Source of the DNA: Cytospora piceicola
Lineage: Eukaryota; Ascomycota; Sordariomycetes; Diaporthales; Cytosporaceae
NCBI GenBank assembly: GCA_023375675.1
Contig: JALQBC010000001.1
Span: 1,984,001 to 2,048,000 of the forward strand
Direction: 5' to 3'
DNA: 64,000 bases
The position numbers and the translations under genes were made by a program. The notes under the pieces were generated by a model that saw only the letters and a list, made by a program, of their open reading frames with translations, did not search any database and was not told the DNA's origin. Shown here one piece after another: positions 50,601 to 61,560 of the stretch. Every line of letters starts with the position of its first letter. The first letter of the stretch is position 1.

Positions 50601-50945
50601 ATTTAAGGCTTTTTCTCGGGGGATATCGACGGTCTTTAAAAGCTATTTACAAAACTAATTATAGTTATAGTAATATATATTATATAGTTCGCTACAGGTT
50701 AGGCCTAGCTCGGTAAAGGCGTTTAAGGCTATAGTCGACGACCTTTCGCCGGTATCGCACTCGAGGATAAGCTAGTTAAAATTAAAGTACTACTACTACT
50801 ACTATTTAGCAGGCGGCTGCTTTAAATCTAAACCTACTATATCACGCAAGCGGCTTACAGCCTTAAAACCTTCGGATAGATCTATTATAGAATCTAAGAT
50901 ATAAAGGTTAAAAACTCTTAAGGCGTTTAATTATATAATAGTTTA
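47690..50945 (-). pseudogene. RIP-inactivated SNF2-family ATPase/helicase relic
   Basis: Read on the minus strand in a single frame (codons whose highest coordinate leaves remainder 2 when divided by 3), this stretch is coding-like apart from many TAA/TAG stops of the kind RIP makes from CAA/CAG. A P-loop block LIGQNVGFGKTI lies near 49,705-49,740 (a stop stands where Q is written), followed by a motif-Ia-like KSKPTLYLY. A weak DEAH-like VVIINKHY lies near 49,095-49,120 and ALYPIT further on. EGFNIQQANNV (47,948 downward) is followed by a motif VI-like QVQRRVYRQ. Motif order fits SNF2 proteins; P-loop to motif V is 590 codons with no frameshift. An in-frame PPAKQ repeat lies 200 codons before the P-loop. 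Ends are not defined; the function is lost. Confidence 0.72.
50271..50395. repeat. 15-bp tandem repeat inside the SNF2-like relic
   Basis: About seven copies of GGGAGGTTACTTAGC (or TTATTT variants). In the relic's own minus-strand frame it reads Ala-Lys-stop-Pro-Pro, i.e. a Pro-rich AKQPP repeat whose Gln codons became stops. Confidence 0.8.
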
Positions 50946-53900
50946 TAACGTAGTTTTAGTAACGAAAGTGTTAATAGCTTAAAATAACTGCTAGTAATAT
51001 ATATAAAGTCTTACGACTACTGTAGATATACGTTAAAGCTAAAAGATAAGACGCGGTAGTAAGGTTATATACCGCGACCGCAAGGTATATTAATTACGCG
51101 AAAGAGTAAGAGGTTTATACTTAGTTAAAAGCTCGGAAATAGTTATACTTTATCGATAGCTCGCTCGAGTATACGTATAAGTAAATATCGGTTTAAACTA
51201 TAAGGTATTACGAAATAGTAAAGTAGTAACAAGGTAATAGGATAATAAGGTAAAAGCGTTAGCTTTATCTTTAGATATAAAGACTTAGTAGTTTCGAAAG
51301 CGATTATATAGTTACGACGCGAAGAGATTAAGGCCTTTTATTATAAGTTATCGCGGATATTAAAGCCGGCTAATAGTAAAAAAGGTAGGAAAGTAAAAGG
51401 TAATAGGTACGATAAGAAGTTAAAGGCTAGTCGGTAAGAGATTAAAGGTAAAGGTATAGAAAGTTAGCTATAAAAAGATAGTACGATAAGAAACTAAAGG
51501 CTAGTCGATACGATTTTAAAGGTATAAAGGTAGTAGTAGTAGTAGTTATAGTAGAGGAAAGGGGTTAGGCGTTAAATACTATACCTTTTTTAAAAGGGAA
51601 ACGTAGTTACGATTTTCTGCTTTACTGCTTTTTTATTAACCTTAACTTATTTTAAAAGCTTTATAGTATCGAATTAAAATAGATATACTATATTATATTT
51701 TTAGTTATTAGACCGGCGATAATAGTTAAGAGAAACGTTTAGTAGCTCTTTTAACGTAGCTACTTATATTATAGTTAGCGGCGATATCGTATAATATTCC
51801 TTATATACCTTATTTTAGTAGGCTTAATACGTCTGTTAGTAAGCTACCGTCTTTTACTTAGATTAATATCTTTTTAAAGCAGGTACTAAACGATATCTTA
51901 TCCCCCTTTCTCTTAATATAGTAGGTACTATATAATACCCCGGCCCTTTTTCTCTTTAAAATACCGTTTACCGTTACCGGTAAGTTCCTTATACCGACTA
52001 GTACTATACGGTATATTATAATACTAACTACTATTAAGTTTATATAAAGCTAATAAACCGCCGTTTACGTTAAGTCTATTAAGCCGGCCGCTTACTTCGG
52101 TAAGCGTAAGTATACTTTATTACCTTTTACGCTATAGCTGTTTTATACTAATATAACGTAAATACTTATAACGTTTATAAGCCTGTTAGCTAGCTTTACC
52201 GAGCTTAATAAAGACGTCGATATACCTTTTATATAGCTATAAATATAGCCGCTATTTTTTTTTAATCTGCCGGAGTATACCGGCGGTATTAAAAAAAACG
52301 TTATAAAAGCAGGCTTCGATACCGATAGTACTATACTTAAACAGCCTAAACCGCCCGGCCTACTTAATTTACTTAGCCGGTACCGACTTAGTATTACGCC
52401 TTATATTAAATGCTTTCTTTATAACTATTACGATCTTAACTATTAGTATATTATAACGACGACCGTTTTAAGTAACTATATATACTCGATCCCGGTTATA
52501 TTATAATATATTAACGTTATTTAGTATAACGGAACTACTAATAGTACGAAAAGATTAAGATAGGTTATTAGCTTTTCTTAAAAAAGGTTATAATAAAAGT
52601 AAAAGGCTTTTAGGCTAAGAAAAAGGCTATAATAAAGACTAACTTTAAGAAGGCGTATAAGATACTTTATAATAAAATCGTTTACGTACCTTTAACGATA
52701 TATTAAAACGCGGAGGTATAGATATAGCAGGATCTTTACTTTAAGGCGGTTAAAACGATAATAACGTTAGTACAGGTATAAAGCGTATATAATATAACTT
52801 ATACGATAGTATAAGGCTAGGTTTCTATACTTTTAAGCTTTAAGTAAGCGATAGATCTTACGTTATAGAACTTAAAAGAGTTATAATCTATACGATATTA
52901 CTACCTGCTTTAGCTAAAACAATAGTTAAAAAAGAGCAGGTAACTAGATAAAAAGTATTATTATAGTAGTATCTTTTTTCTTATAGTATTACGATAATAA
53001 AGTAGCCGCTTATTTATACTTTTCCTGTTAACGGAAGTCGATAGTCTTTAAGGATAATATACTTAAATAAGATAGCTATAGTACTATAAGGAATATATTA
53101 ACTGTCTAGCTATAAAATATAACTATATCTAAGTAAGTTATTTCTTTTTAGCCCGAGGTAGTATTAAGCTAGTTTAGTAAAACCTTTTTAAACGGTTACT
53201 TTAAATTATATAAATAAGACGTAAAAGGTATAAAGTAATACTAAAAGAGGTAAAAGAACTAAATGTTTATTTAAATAAGAAGTATAGTAAAAAACTTAAA
53301 AGTATTATAAGCCTTATATACTTAATATTACCGAGGTATAACTTTTCGATATTATTAACTTACGAGAAAAACTATAGGTATATACAATAGTATAATATAG
53401 CTTAAAGCGAGTAAGATTAAATAAAATAGGTAACGAGTATAGTACTAAACCTTAACCTTATAATGCTTACGCTAACAGGCCCGGTAACAGGCTAACTTTA
53501 TAATATCCTTAGCCTATATTAAAAATTACAAAAGGCGTGCGCGATAGTGTTATATAGTTTAAAGTAAGAGGAAATAATTAAACCGGTTAGAATGTTAGGA
53601 AATAACCGTTATCTTTATTAAATCTAAGTAAGAAAGGTAACTTTTAAAGAGCTAAAAATAAATATATTAAAAAAAGGGGGGGGGGGTTAAAGACTTACCT
53701 TAAGGCTATACTAGAGTAAAAACGAGATTTCTCGGGTTAAATCGATTTAAGTCGATCCGACTTAGTTTTAAAAAAAGCTAAAGCTTAGAAAACAGGTATA
53801 ATTAGGCTTAAAGCGACTATTTAGCATACAGCTAGTAAACCGTCTTATATATGCCGCTATTTTAAGCATTAGATTAAGTTATAAAGCTATCGCCGTTTAA

Positions 53901-54160
53901 CTGTGTTATTTCTTCCTTTTACTAACTTATAGTACTTTAACTTTATTATATCGGATACGGTTAGCAGCGTCAGATACGCTAAGTAGAGACGTATTATATA
54001 ACGTATAAGATATTTAGTTATAGCGGGCGTAATCGGTAACGCTTAATAGTAAGATTTTATTATAACTATAGTAATTTAAAATACGGTAATAATAAGTCCG
54101 AAAGTCTTTATAGCGATAAGAGCGACCGAAGCGACGATTAAGTTAGGTTATCTCTATCCT

Positions 54161-54176
54161 AACTACCTAGGTAGTT
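54161..54176. repeat. 16-bp perfect palindrome
   Basis: AACTACCTAGGTAGTT reads the same on both strands and contains TACCTAGGTA, the palindrome that is dispersed through the intergenic DNA of the left part of the window. It is the only copy I found in the RIP block. Confidence 0.6.
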
Positions 54177-54244
54177 ATAGTATTTAAAGGCTAGATATAT
54201 AGAATTCGAGTGTCGGGCGGGGATTATAAATAGTATAATTAGTA

Positions 54245-54570
54245 TTTACTATATTAGGTTAAACTACTAACCTCTGCCTCGGATCTATTAAGAAAGGCTT
54301 AAATTAATTACCGTTTACGCTTACTATATTAAGTTTAAACTACTAACCTCCGCCTCGGATTTGCTAAGAGAGGCTTAAATTTAGTACTTACTGTTTAATC
54401 CGAGTAACGCTTACTATATTAAGCTAGTACTACTTTTAACCCCTGTCCCGGATCTGTTAAGAGAGGCTTAAATTTAGTACTCACTGTTTAATCCGAGTAA
54501 CGTTTACTATATTAAGGTAGCCTACTTTTAGCCTCTGTCCCGGCTTTACTAGGAGAGGTTTAAATTAGTT
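54245..54570. repeat. Four direct repeats of about 76-92 bp
   Basis: The word TTACTATATT recurs near 54247, 54321, 54411 and 54504, each followed by a pyrimidine-rich CTAACCTCTGCCTCGGAT-like stretch and AGAGAGGCTTAAATT. The copies differ by scattered substitutions. The function is unknown; it may be part of an LTR or a satellite. Confidence 0.7.
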
Positions 54571-57500
54571 AAATTAGCTTAATTACCTATATTACTTAAG
54601 TACTTTATTAATCTTTATCTAAACCTTATTAGCCTTTAAACAGTATCTATTTAAGCTTAACACGCCTTATTGTCTATACCCGACCGAGAGGCTTATAGGT
54701 TTCTTATATAGATTTCGAAATATATAGGTATTAGTTAGTTATCCTTTATAATTATCTGTCGTATACTAAATAGCAGATATCTAGGCTAAGATAGAATAAA
54801 CCCTAGTAAGTAACTTCTAATAACTACCTGTAACGTTAAGATATACTAACTGTAAATCTAAGCCGGTCGCGAAAGTATTTACAGAATATAGTTATTACTA
54901 GGTACAGACTACTATAAGCAGGAGGGTATATTTAGAATAAGTCTTATAAATAGATGCCTTAGCTAGAATATACTTATTTAAGTTTATTTATAAAAACGGG
55001 CGGGTAGTAGTTTAAAGGTTTATAGGTGCCTTTTTAAGATATTTATTTAAAAGGTCGAGGCCCTGTTTTTAAAATTATAAGTCTTCGCTAGCTACTTTAC
55101 TATAGATTAATATTCGGAAGATAAACGTCTATATTTAACTATCTGCTATAAGTATATTAAATATATTATTAATATATCTATCTTTATTCCCGTCCTTTTT
55201 AAATTCTTCGACTTAAGGCTAAGGGAACACTTCCCCCTTTTAAACATCGCGAGCTTATATTAGTTCGACTTTTATATTATAAATATAAAAGTATTACTAT
55301 TAACGACTTTACCGCTTTTAAAGTTAAAGGAAGATACAACCTCGATATTAAGTAATTAAATAAACTATAACGGTAAGTATAGACCGGGCAGGACGTTATA
55401 CTTTTATATATATTAACCCGATTATAGTATAGAGGATCTGCTCGAAGTAGTTTACTAAAAACGATATTTTTTTATTCGAATATACCTAGTTTTAAAGCGG
55501 TTTTAAAATAATAATCGAAGAGGCGGCGGCTATCGAACAGGTCGCTATATATAATACCTATACGATAAAAAGCTAAACCGAGCTTCTAAAGGCTTTATTA
55601 AACTTAAAGGAGGTAATCTTAACTAACTTAGTCTTTAAGGTATATAGCTATTTAGCTATAGACGATCTCCTAGGCTTTACAGACGTTGCTTTTAATAAAG
55701 AGTAGACAAGCTAGCTAAAAGGCTAAAAAGGTTTTTACTATTTCGGTACGATTACGATTAACGGCTAAGATATTATATAAGATATTTTACGTTCTTATAT
55801 TTATAAGACTTTAAAAGAAATTATATAAGAGATTAAAAGATAGTATAGAAAGCTATATAAGTTTAAAAAAGCCCGGCCTAACTTAAAAGATATTTTTAAA
55901 GATATTCAGTAATAGTTTTATAACTAGCTCGGCGATTACGACGGGTAATAGTTATTCGGCGATCTCGGCGATTACAATAACGACTACGACTATTTAGCTG
56001 TTCGCTCTTATATTATTTAAAACGCTAACCTCTTAAACTATATTAGGCGTCGACGTAATACGATTTCCTTTTACTAAAGCTAAATAACTATAGTTAAGGT
56101 ATATTATCCTTATATTATATTTTAAATAAAAGGAGTAACTCTTTCTTTTAGTAGTCCGGATAATTTAAGCCTTAAGTATAATAGAAAAGGGCGTAAGATA
56201 TAACGGAAAGGTAATATAGTTATTTAATCTATATAAAGATTATACTTTACAGCTAAAAGCTATATATATAAAGGTAGATTATTATTTTAATTTTAATATT
56301 AATTTTATCTCTTTCGAATATATACTTTTATTACTAAGACTATATTACTATCCCTACTACTAGTTTACCTTAAAGAAAGTATCTCGTACCTTATATTTCT
56401 TACTCTATAGCCGTAAAGAGTATTCGTAACGTATAGTTACTTTAGCTAATAAAATCTTATTACTACTTCGTTTACTTTAAAGGTAGTTAAGCTATATTTA
56501 CGCTCTTAACGCTAGTTAAAACCTAGGTATAGAAATATATAGATCGGAACGAGAAAGGTAGTAATACGACCGCGTATATATTTACCTGTTAGTACTATAG
56601 GTCTAAGACTTTAGCCTGTAATGCTTACGCTTAAGGCGGTAAGGTCTTATAAATATCCTGCTATATAGATTAATAAAGAGGCGTTTAAACTGTATTCCTT
56701 AAGTATATAGTAAATATACTTAATATTTTCGGGAGTATTTTAACACTTCTATATTTAATAAGATATCTAAAAGTCGGTAAAAGAAGGTAATTTTATTTAT
56801 TTAAACTTAGCTTTTAAAACTGTTTATAGCTCGATTACTATCTTTTACGATATAACAGAATTTAATACGATACGATAGAACTTAATACGATATAATAAAA
56901 CCTAATATAATACGAACTTCTTAACTACGATCTTAAGATAGCTTAAAAGGGAAGGAATCCTCCGTTACTATCGGAATCCGACCTGTTTATTAAAGCCGAT
57001 AGCAGCTACTTTAAAGGCAGACTCTACAACTATAATATCTTCAACGACGATACCGATAATAAGCTTTCGAAATACAATATCCTCGTAGACTATAGCCTTT
57101 TCGATAATAGTATCGTTAACGATTTTTTAAATTACTACGTCCTTAATATTAATATCTCTAACTATAGTATTTAAATTATAAAAAGGTAGGCCCCGGAAGG
57201 CTAACTTACTATACTTAGCTGTCTACTATATAAGTTGCTCGATAAGGTTATCGATATATCTGCTTCGAAAAGGTTTTTCGACTTACAATTAAAAAAGGAG
57301 TTTCTTCTCCTAAGTATTATATAAGCGAATAAAGCTTTCTGTAAGTTTTATTTATAAAAGGTTAGATACTATATATCGGTAAAAACAATAAAATATAAAA
57401 GGTCGGAAAGGTAGTTAGATAGGTAAATAAATATATAAAGGATATTTATAAACTAATATAATTATAGTAAAAATAATAAATCTTCGTTAGTTAACCGAGT

Positions 57501-58681
57501 ATAATATTATCTTTATCGCTTTTTATTAGTATTACGACTAAAGGCTCGACTTACCGGTTTTTTAAAACGTCGCGGCGATTATTAAAATTACGGTCTTCGA
57601 CGCAAATAGCTTTTTAAGCTTAACAGAGCTATCCGATATCTTTAAAGGTCTTTTAAACTTAAAAGAGATTATCTCGATATAGTTATCTGTATTTTATCTT
57701 AGCTTTACCTTTTAAGAGATTAACGAGCTATTATACCTTACAGATACTACCTTTAATACTAAGTAAAAAGGATATCTACGAAACTACTTTAACTTTTACT
57801 ATATCGGTACTATTAAGCTTTTTAGCGAAGATATCGGTATTAACACGTTTAGCTTTATCGGATCCGACGTAAGTTATATCGAGGACTTACTTAACGTTCC
57901 GGGTACCCGACTTTAACTAAAATATAAATATTATAAGTTACTTTTAGTTTATACTTACGCCTTTTAGCTATATAATCTGCCCGGCTATATTAAACGATAA
58001 AAAGATAATATCTTCGAAAAAGCGATAACTACTTATAAGGTATTTCTACTCTTATTTTTAAGTATTTTAAACTAAGACTAACTTATCTAATATATAGTTT
58101 TAACCGGGTAGCTTAAAAGCGTTAGACGATAAGGTAAAAGCGTTAAAGGCGTAGTAATAAAATATAATCTTAAACGACGACCGAAATAACTATATAAATA
58201 GTAAGGATATACTAATATTTAACCTTTTTTATATATATATTTATAAAAGAGTATAATAATAATTATAAATCTTAAGTTATATACCGGGCCGGCCGTTTTA
58301 ATAGCTTATACGTATAGAGCACTTATACCTTTAATAAAGTAAGGTATAAAAACACTAGAATATATAACTAAGTTAATAAAGATAAGTAGTAGTATACTTA
58401 TTTACTTTATTATATAAATAATACTATAGTAGCCTATATATATAAGGCTATTATATAAAAGAGAGAATAGCTATAAAGTAGTTAGTAGGTTATTAACGGC
58501 TACTCTTTATAAGACCGCCTTACTTTAACAGTTAACACTATTACGATATATTTACTTTCTGCTAGCTTTTTAAAATTAATATAAAAATATCTTATAAACG
58601 TAATATTTACGATTTCCCTTCTTTTTTTACTATACTATCCCCCCCCTCTCTTTTACTACTACCTTATAAATCGTTAAAAAA

Positions 58682-59483
58682 AAGCCCGGAAGTTAAAGCG
58701 TTAAGCTTACTTATACTAATATAAAAACTACCTAAGAAGCTATTTTTTAAATATACCTCGAAGTCGTTATCGCGTTTAGCTTTCTACCGGCTAACTTAAA
58801 AATTAAGTACTTAGCCGGGCTACTTATTAAAAAAGGTACTTTAATATTAAACGTTATCGATAAGGATAAAGGTAAAAAGAAGATAAAGGTCGAGTAAGAG
58901 TTTAAAATCGGTAGTATTTTTAACTACCGAAATTAAAACGTTAAAGCTACGTTAGCTTAAGCTACCGGCGTTATCGCCCGGTTAATATTTATATTCTTAA
59001 ATATCTATAGACTTAAGTAACTAAAGACTAACTTCGTATATAAGGTATTTTATAATAGTTACGCTACCGGTAACGGTATTTAAGCGACTTATAGGTAAGC
59101 GTTTATTAAAGAGGGTTTTAAAAAAGATATATTTTATAAAAAGTGTTTATCTTACTTTTATAATAGTAAAAAGGTATACTATAAACGTACGCCGCCTATA
59201 ACGGCCGTACCTTTTTAGCTTTTAATAAAAGACCGTATCGGGCAGTATATAGCTATAGCAGACAGCGAGTTTAAAAAAGAGAAAAAGACGTTAGAAAAGG
59301 CCGAGAAAAAACGTATTACCGTTAACGTTAACGTTACCGCCGAGCTACTAAAGCTTTAGTCTTTTAAAGATATTTCGTAAAGAATAAGTAAAAAGAAAAA
59401 GGCGTTTATAAAAAAAGAGAAGGAGGATAATAAAGAAGAGGTTAATATAAATAAGATAATATCGTTAGCAGAAAACCTTTAAA
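58682..59483 (+). pseudogene. Second RIP-inactivated coding relic, family not recognised
   Basis: On the plus strand one frame runs about 265 codons with stops only of the TAA/TAG kind. Recognisable protein-like stretches are LAGLLIKKGTLILNVIDKDK, a middle ATGVIARLIFIFLN, KRTPPITAVPF, and a strongly charged end EFKKEKKTLEKAEKKRITV followed by a Lys/Glu coiled-coil-like tail. No DDE, reverse transcriptase or integrase motif is evident. It probably belongs to a mobile element or repeated gene family, since RIP has hit it. Confidence 0.5.
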
Positions 59484-60278
59484 GTTAAAAGAGTTAAGCT
59501 TAAGAATTTATAAGTTACTTATATAATTATACTATCCGTATTTAAAGCATTTATTAATATTAACGGAACGGACTCTTTAATTTCGGTAATACTTATAGAA
59601 TATTATTTTTAACTATAGGTTAGCTGTATAGTATAAGCTTTCGAACCTTCTTTTAAACTAATAATAATTAGCCTTATCTACCTAATAGTTTCCTTTTACT
59701 AAATAAACTTAGTATATAGTAACGGTTATTACGATTATAATATACTATATCGGATAATTAAGCCTTTAATCGAAGCGTTAAAAAAGATATACTATACTTA
59801 TAATATATTCTACTAAAACTTTACAGTACCGACGGCAGCTTTTAAGATAAACGTTACTATAACTGTATTAGTAAACCCTTACGGTAAATCGACTAATAGC
59901 CTTACCTTTCTAATATAAGATAGGCTTAAAAAATAAAGCTAAAGCGTATTTTTAATACTATAAAAAAAAAATAACTTATCCGGCTATAAATTTAAACGAC
60001 TAATACGTAAAAGTATAGCTCGACGCCGACCGTTTAAGCCTAATAGTAAACTCGATAAACCGTTAAAAGAAAGCGTACGATTTATATTAACAGCTACGAA
60101 AGGCTATAGCTATAGTTTTTAAGATTTAATAAAGCTAATACGACCTAATCGCTATAATTATTAAGCGGCTAATAGTAAACGTAAACCTTTTCGAAAGGCT
60201 TTTTATATATTAAATAATAACCCTTAGCCCCCCTTCTTATACCTTAACTATAAAAGACTTATAGTAGTATTAAAAGAA

Positions 60279-60590
60279 ATTCGTAGGTAATTTTACCGAC
60301 TACGTTACCTACTTTTTTCCGAGTAACCCGAAGTCTGTATAATACAACGTTTAATATAAGGCTAAACTACTATTAAAAGAGTTCTATAAGTATAAAACTC
60401 TCGACGATATACTAATAGCTATAGCCGTCTTTTTATTATAGGTTATATAAAAGGTCGAAAACTTTTACGTAATATTTATAATAAGTAGTAATCGGTATCG
60501 AAAGTTAAACTACGTTAATAGATTTCGTAAGTAGTAATACAACGAGACGATAAATAAGCAGAACAAAGATAGTAGAGAGAAAATAAAGGA
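60279..60590 (+). pseudogene. Third RIP-inactivated coding relic
   Basis: About 100 codons in one plus-strand frame, with protein-like text such as NFTDYVTYFFP, FYKYKTLDDILIAIAVFL and FYVIFIISSNRYRKLNY, interrupted only by TAA/TAG. The family is not recognised. It runs directly into the 29-bp tandem repeat. Confidence 0.4.
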
Positions 60591-60591
60591 A

Positions 60592-60690
60592 AGAGATCAG
60601 GGTTTATATAAGTAAGGCGGAGAGATTAAGGTTTATATAAGTAAGCCTAAGAGATTAAAGTCTATATAAGTAAACCCGAGAGATTAAAAG
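60592..60690. repeat. 29-bp tandem repeat
   Basis: Three and a bit copies of AGAGATTAAGGTTTATATAAGTAAGCC (variants), with period 29 measured between the GTTTATATAAGTAA words at 60602, 60631 and 60660. The unit is not a multiple of three. Confidence 0.75.
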
Positions 60691-61465
60691 GTATTATTAG
60701 CAGGAATAGAAGTTAACGGAGGTAAACTTTTATATTATATACTTTATTTTAACTTAGTAAATACTTAATAACGGCTAGAATAATTAGTTTACTATAGTTT
60801 ATTTACTTTACCTCGTACTATTAAACTCTGCTATTATATATAACCTACGGCTTTTACTTATAAGCTAAGGTAATTATTTAAATATAGGGAAGAACTCGGC
60901 TTATAAGATTTTATCTCTATCGTTTAAATTATCTTTATCGTTTTATACGAAGTTAATATTAGCTTATAGAGCTAAAAGGAAGCGATATACTAGCGTTATT
61001 TTAACAGCGGCTTTTATAAAGATATAAAAAGACTTACTAATTAACTTAACCGCTTCGACTATACGCTTTTAGTCAGAAGTATTAAGGCTAGTTAATACTA
61101 CCTTTTTAGTCGCTTTACTAACTTCGATATAAGTAGCGGCTTAGCTTTTTAGTATTTTACCTTTATCCCGACCGGTCTTTATACTTAAGCCTTTAGTCTT
61201 ATCGTCGAAAAGAAGTAAGGTGTTTTCCGGCTGCTTTATATTAGTAGGAAAGCGTTGTTTCGAAGGGGGGGGGGCGGAAGACTTACTAAGGTTTAACAGG
61301 TATTAGCAGGTAATTCGATCGGAAAGCCTATACCGGTATTAACGCTAAAAAAGCCTGGCTATAAGGGCTATTTATTAAAGGTATAAAAGCCGTTAAAGGT
61401 AATCGTCGGCCTTTTATCTATAATTCTTTCGAAGATATTAGCCGGTTTTTTTTTTATAGTATTTC

Positions 61466-61560
61466 CGAAAGTGTTAGTCGAGTTACTGTTTATAGTATTT
61501 CTAATAGTATTAGTCGAGAGGCTGTTTATAGTCTTTCTAAATAGGTTAGTCGACTTATTA
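61466..61560. repeat. 36-bp tandem repeat
   Basis: Two full copies and a partial third of a 36-bp unit containing TTAGTCGAG and CTGTTTATAGT. On the plus strand it reads as a hydrophobic 12-residue repeat, inside the only stop-free stretch of any length in the RIP block (61471-61692, GTG-started). I regard that frame as chance, made possible by the repeat. Confidence 0.7.
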
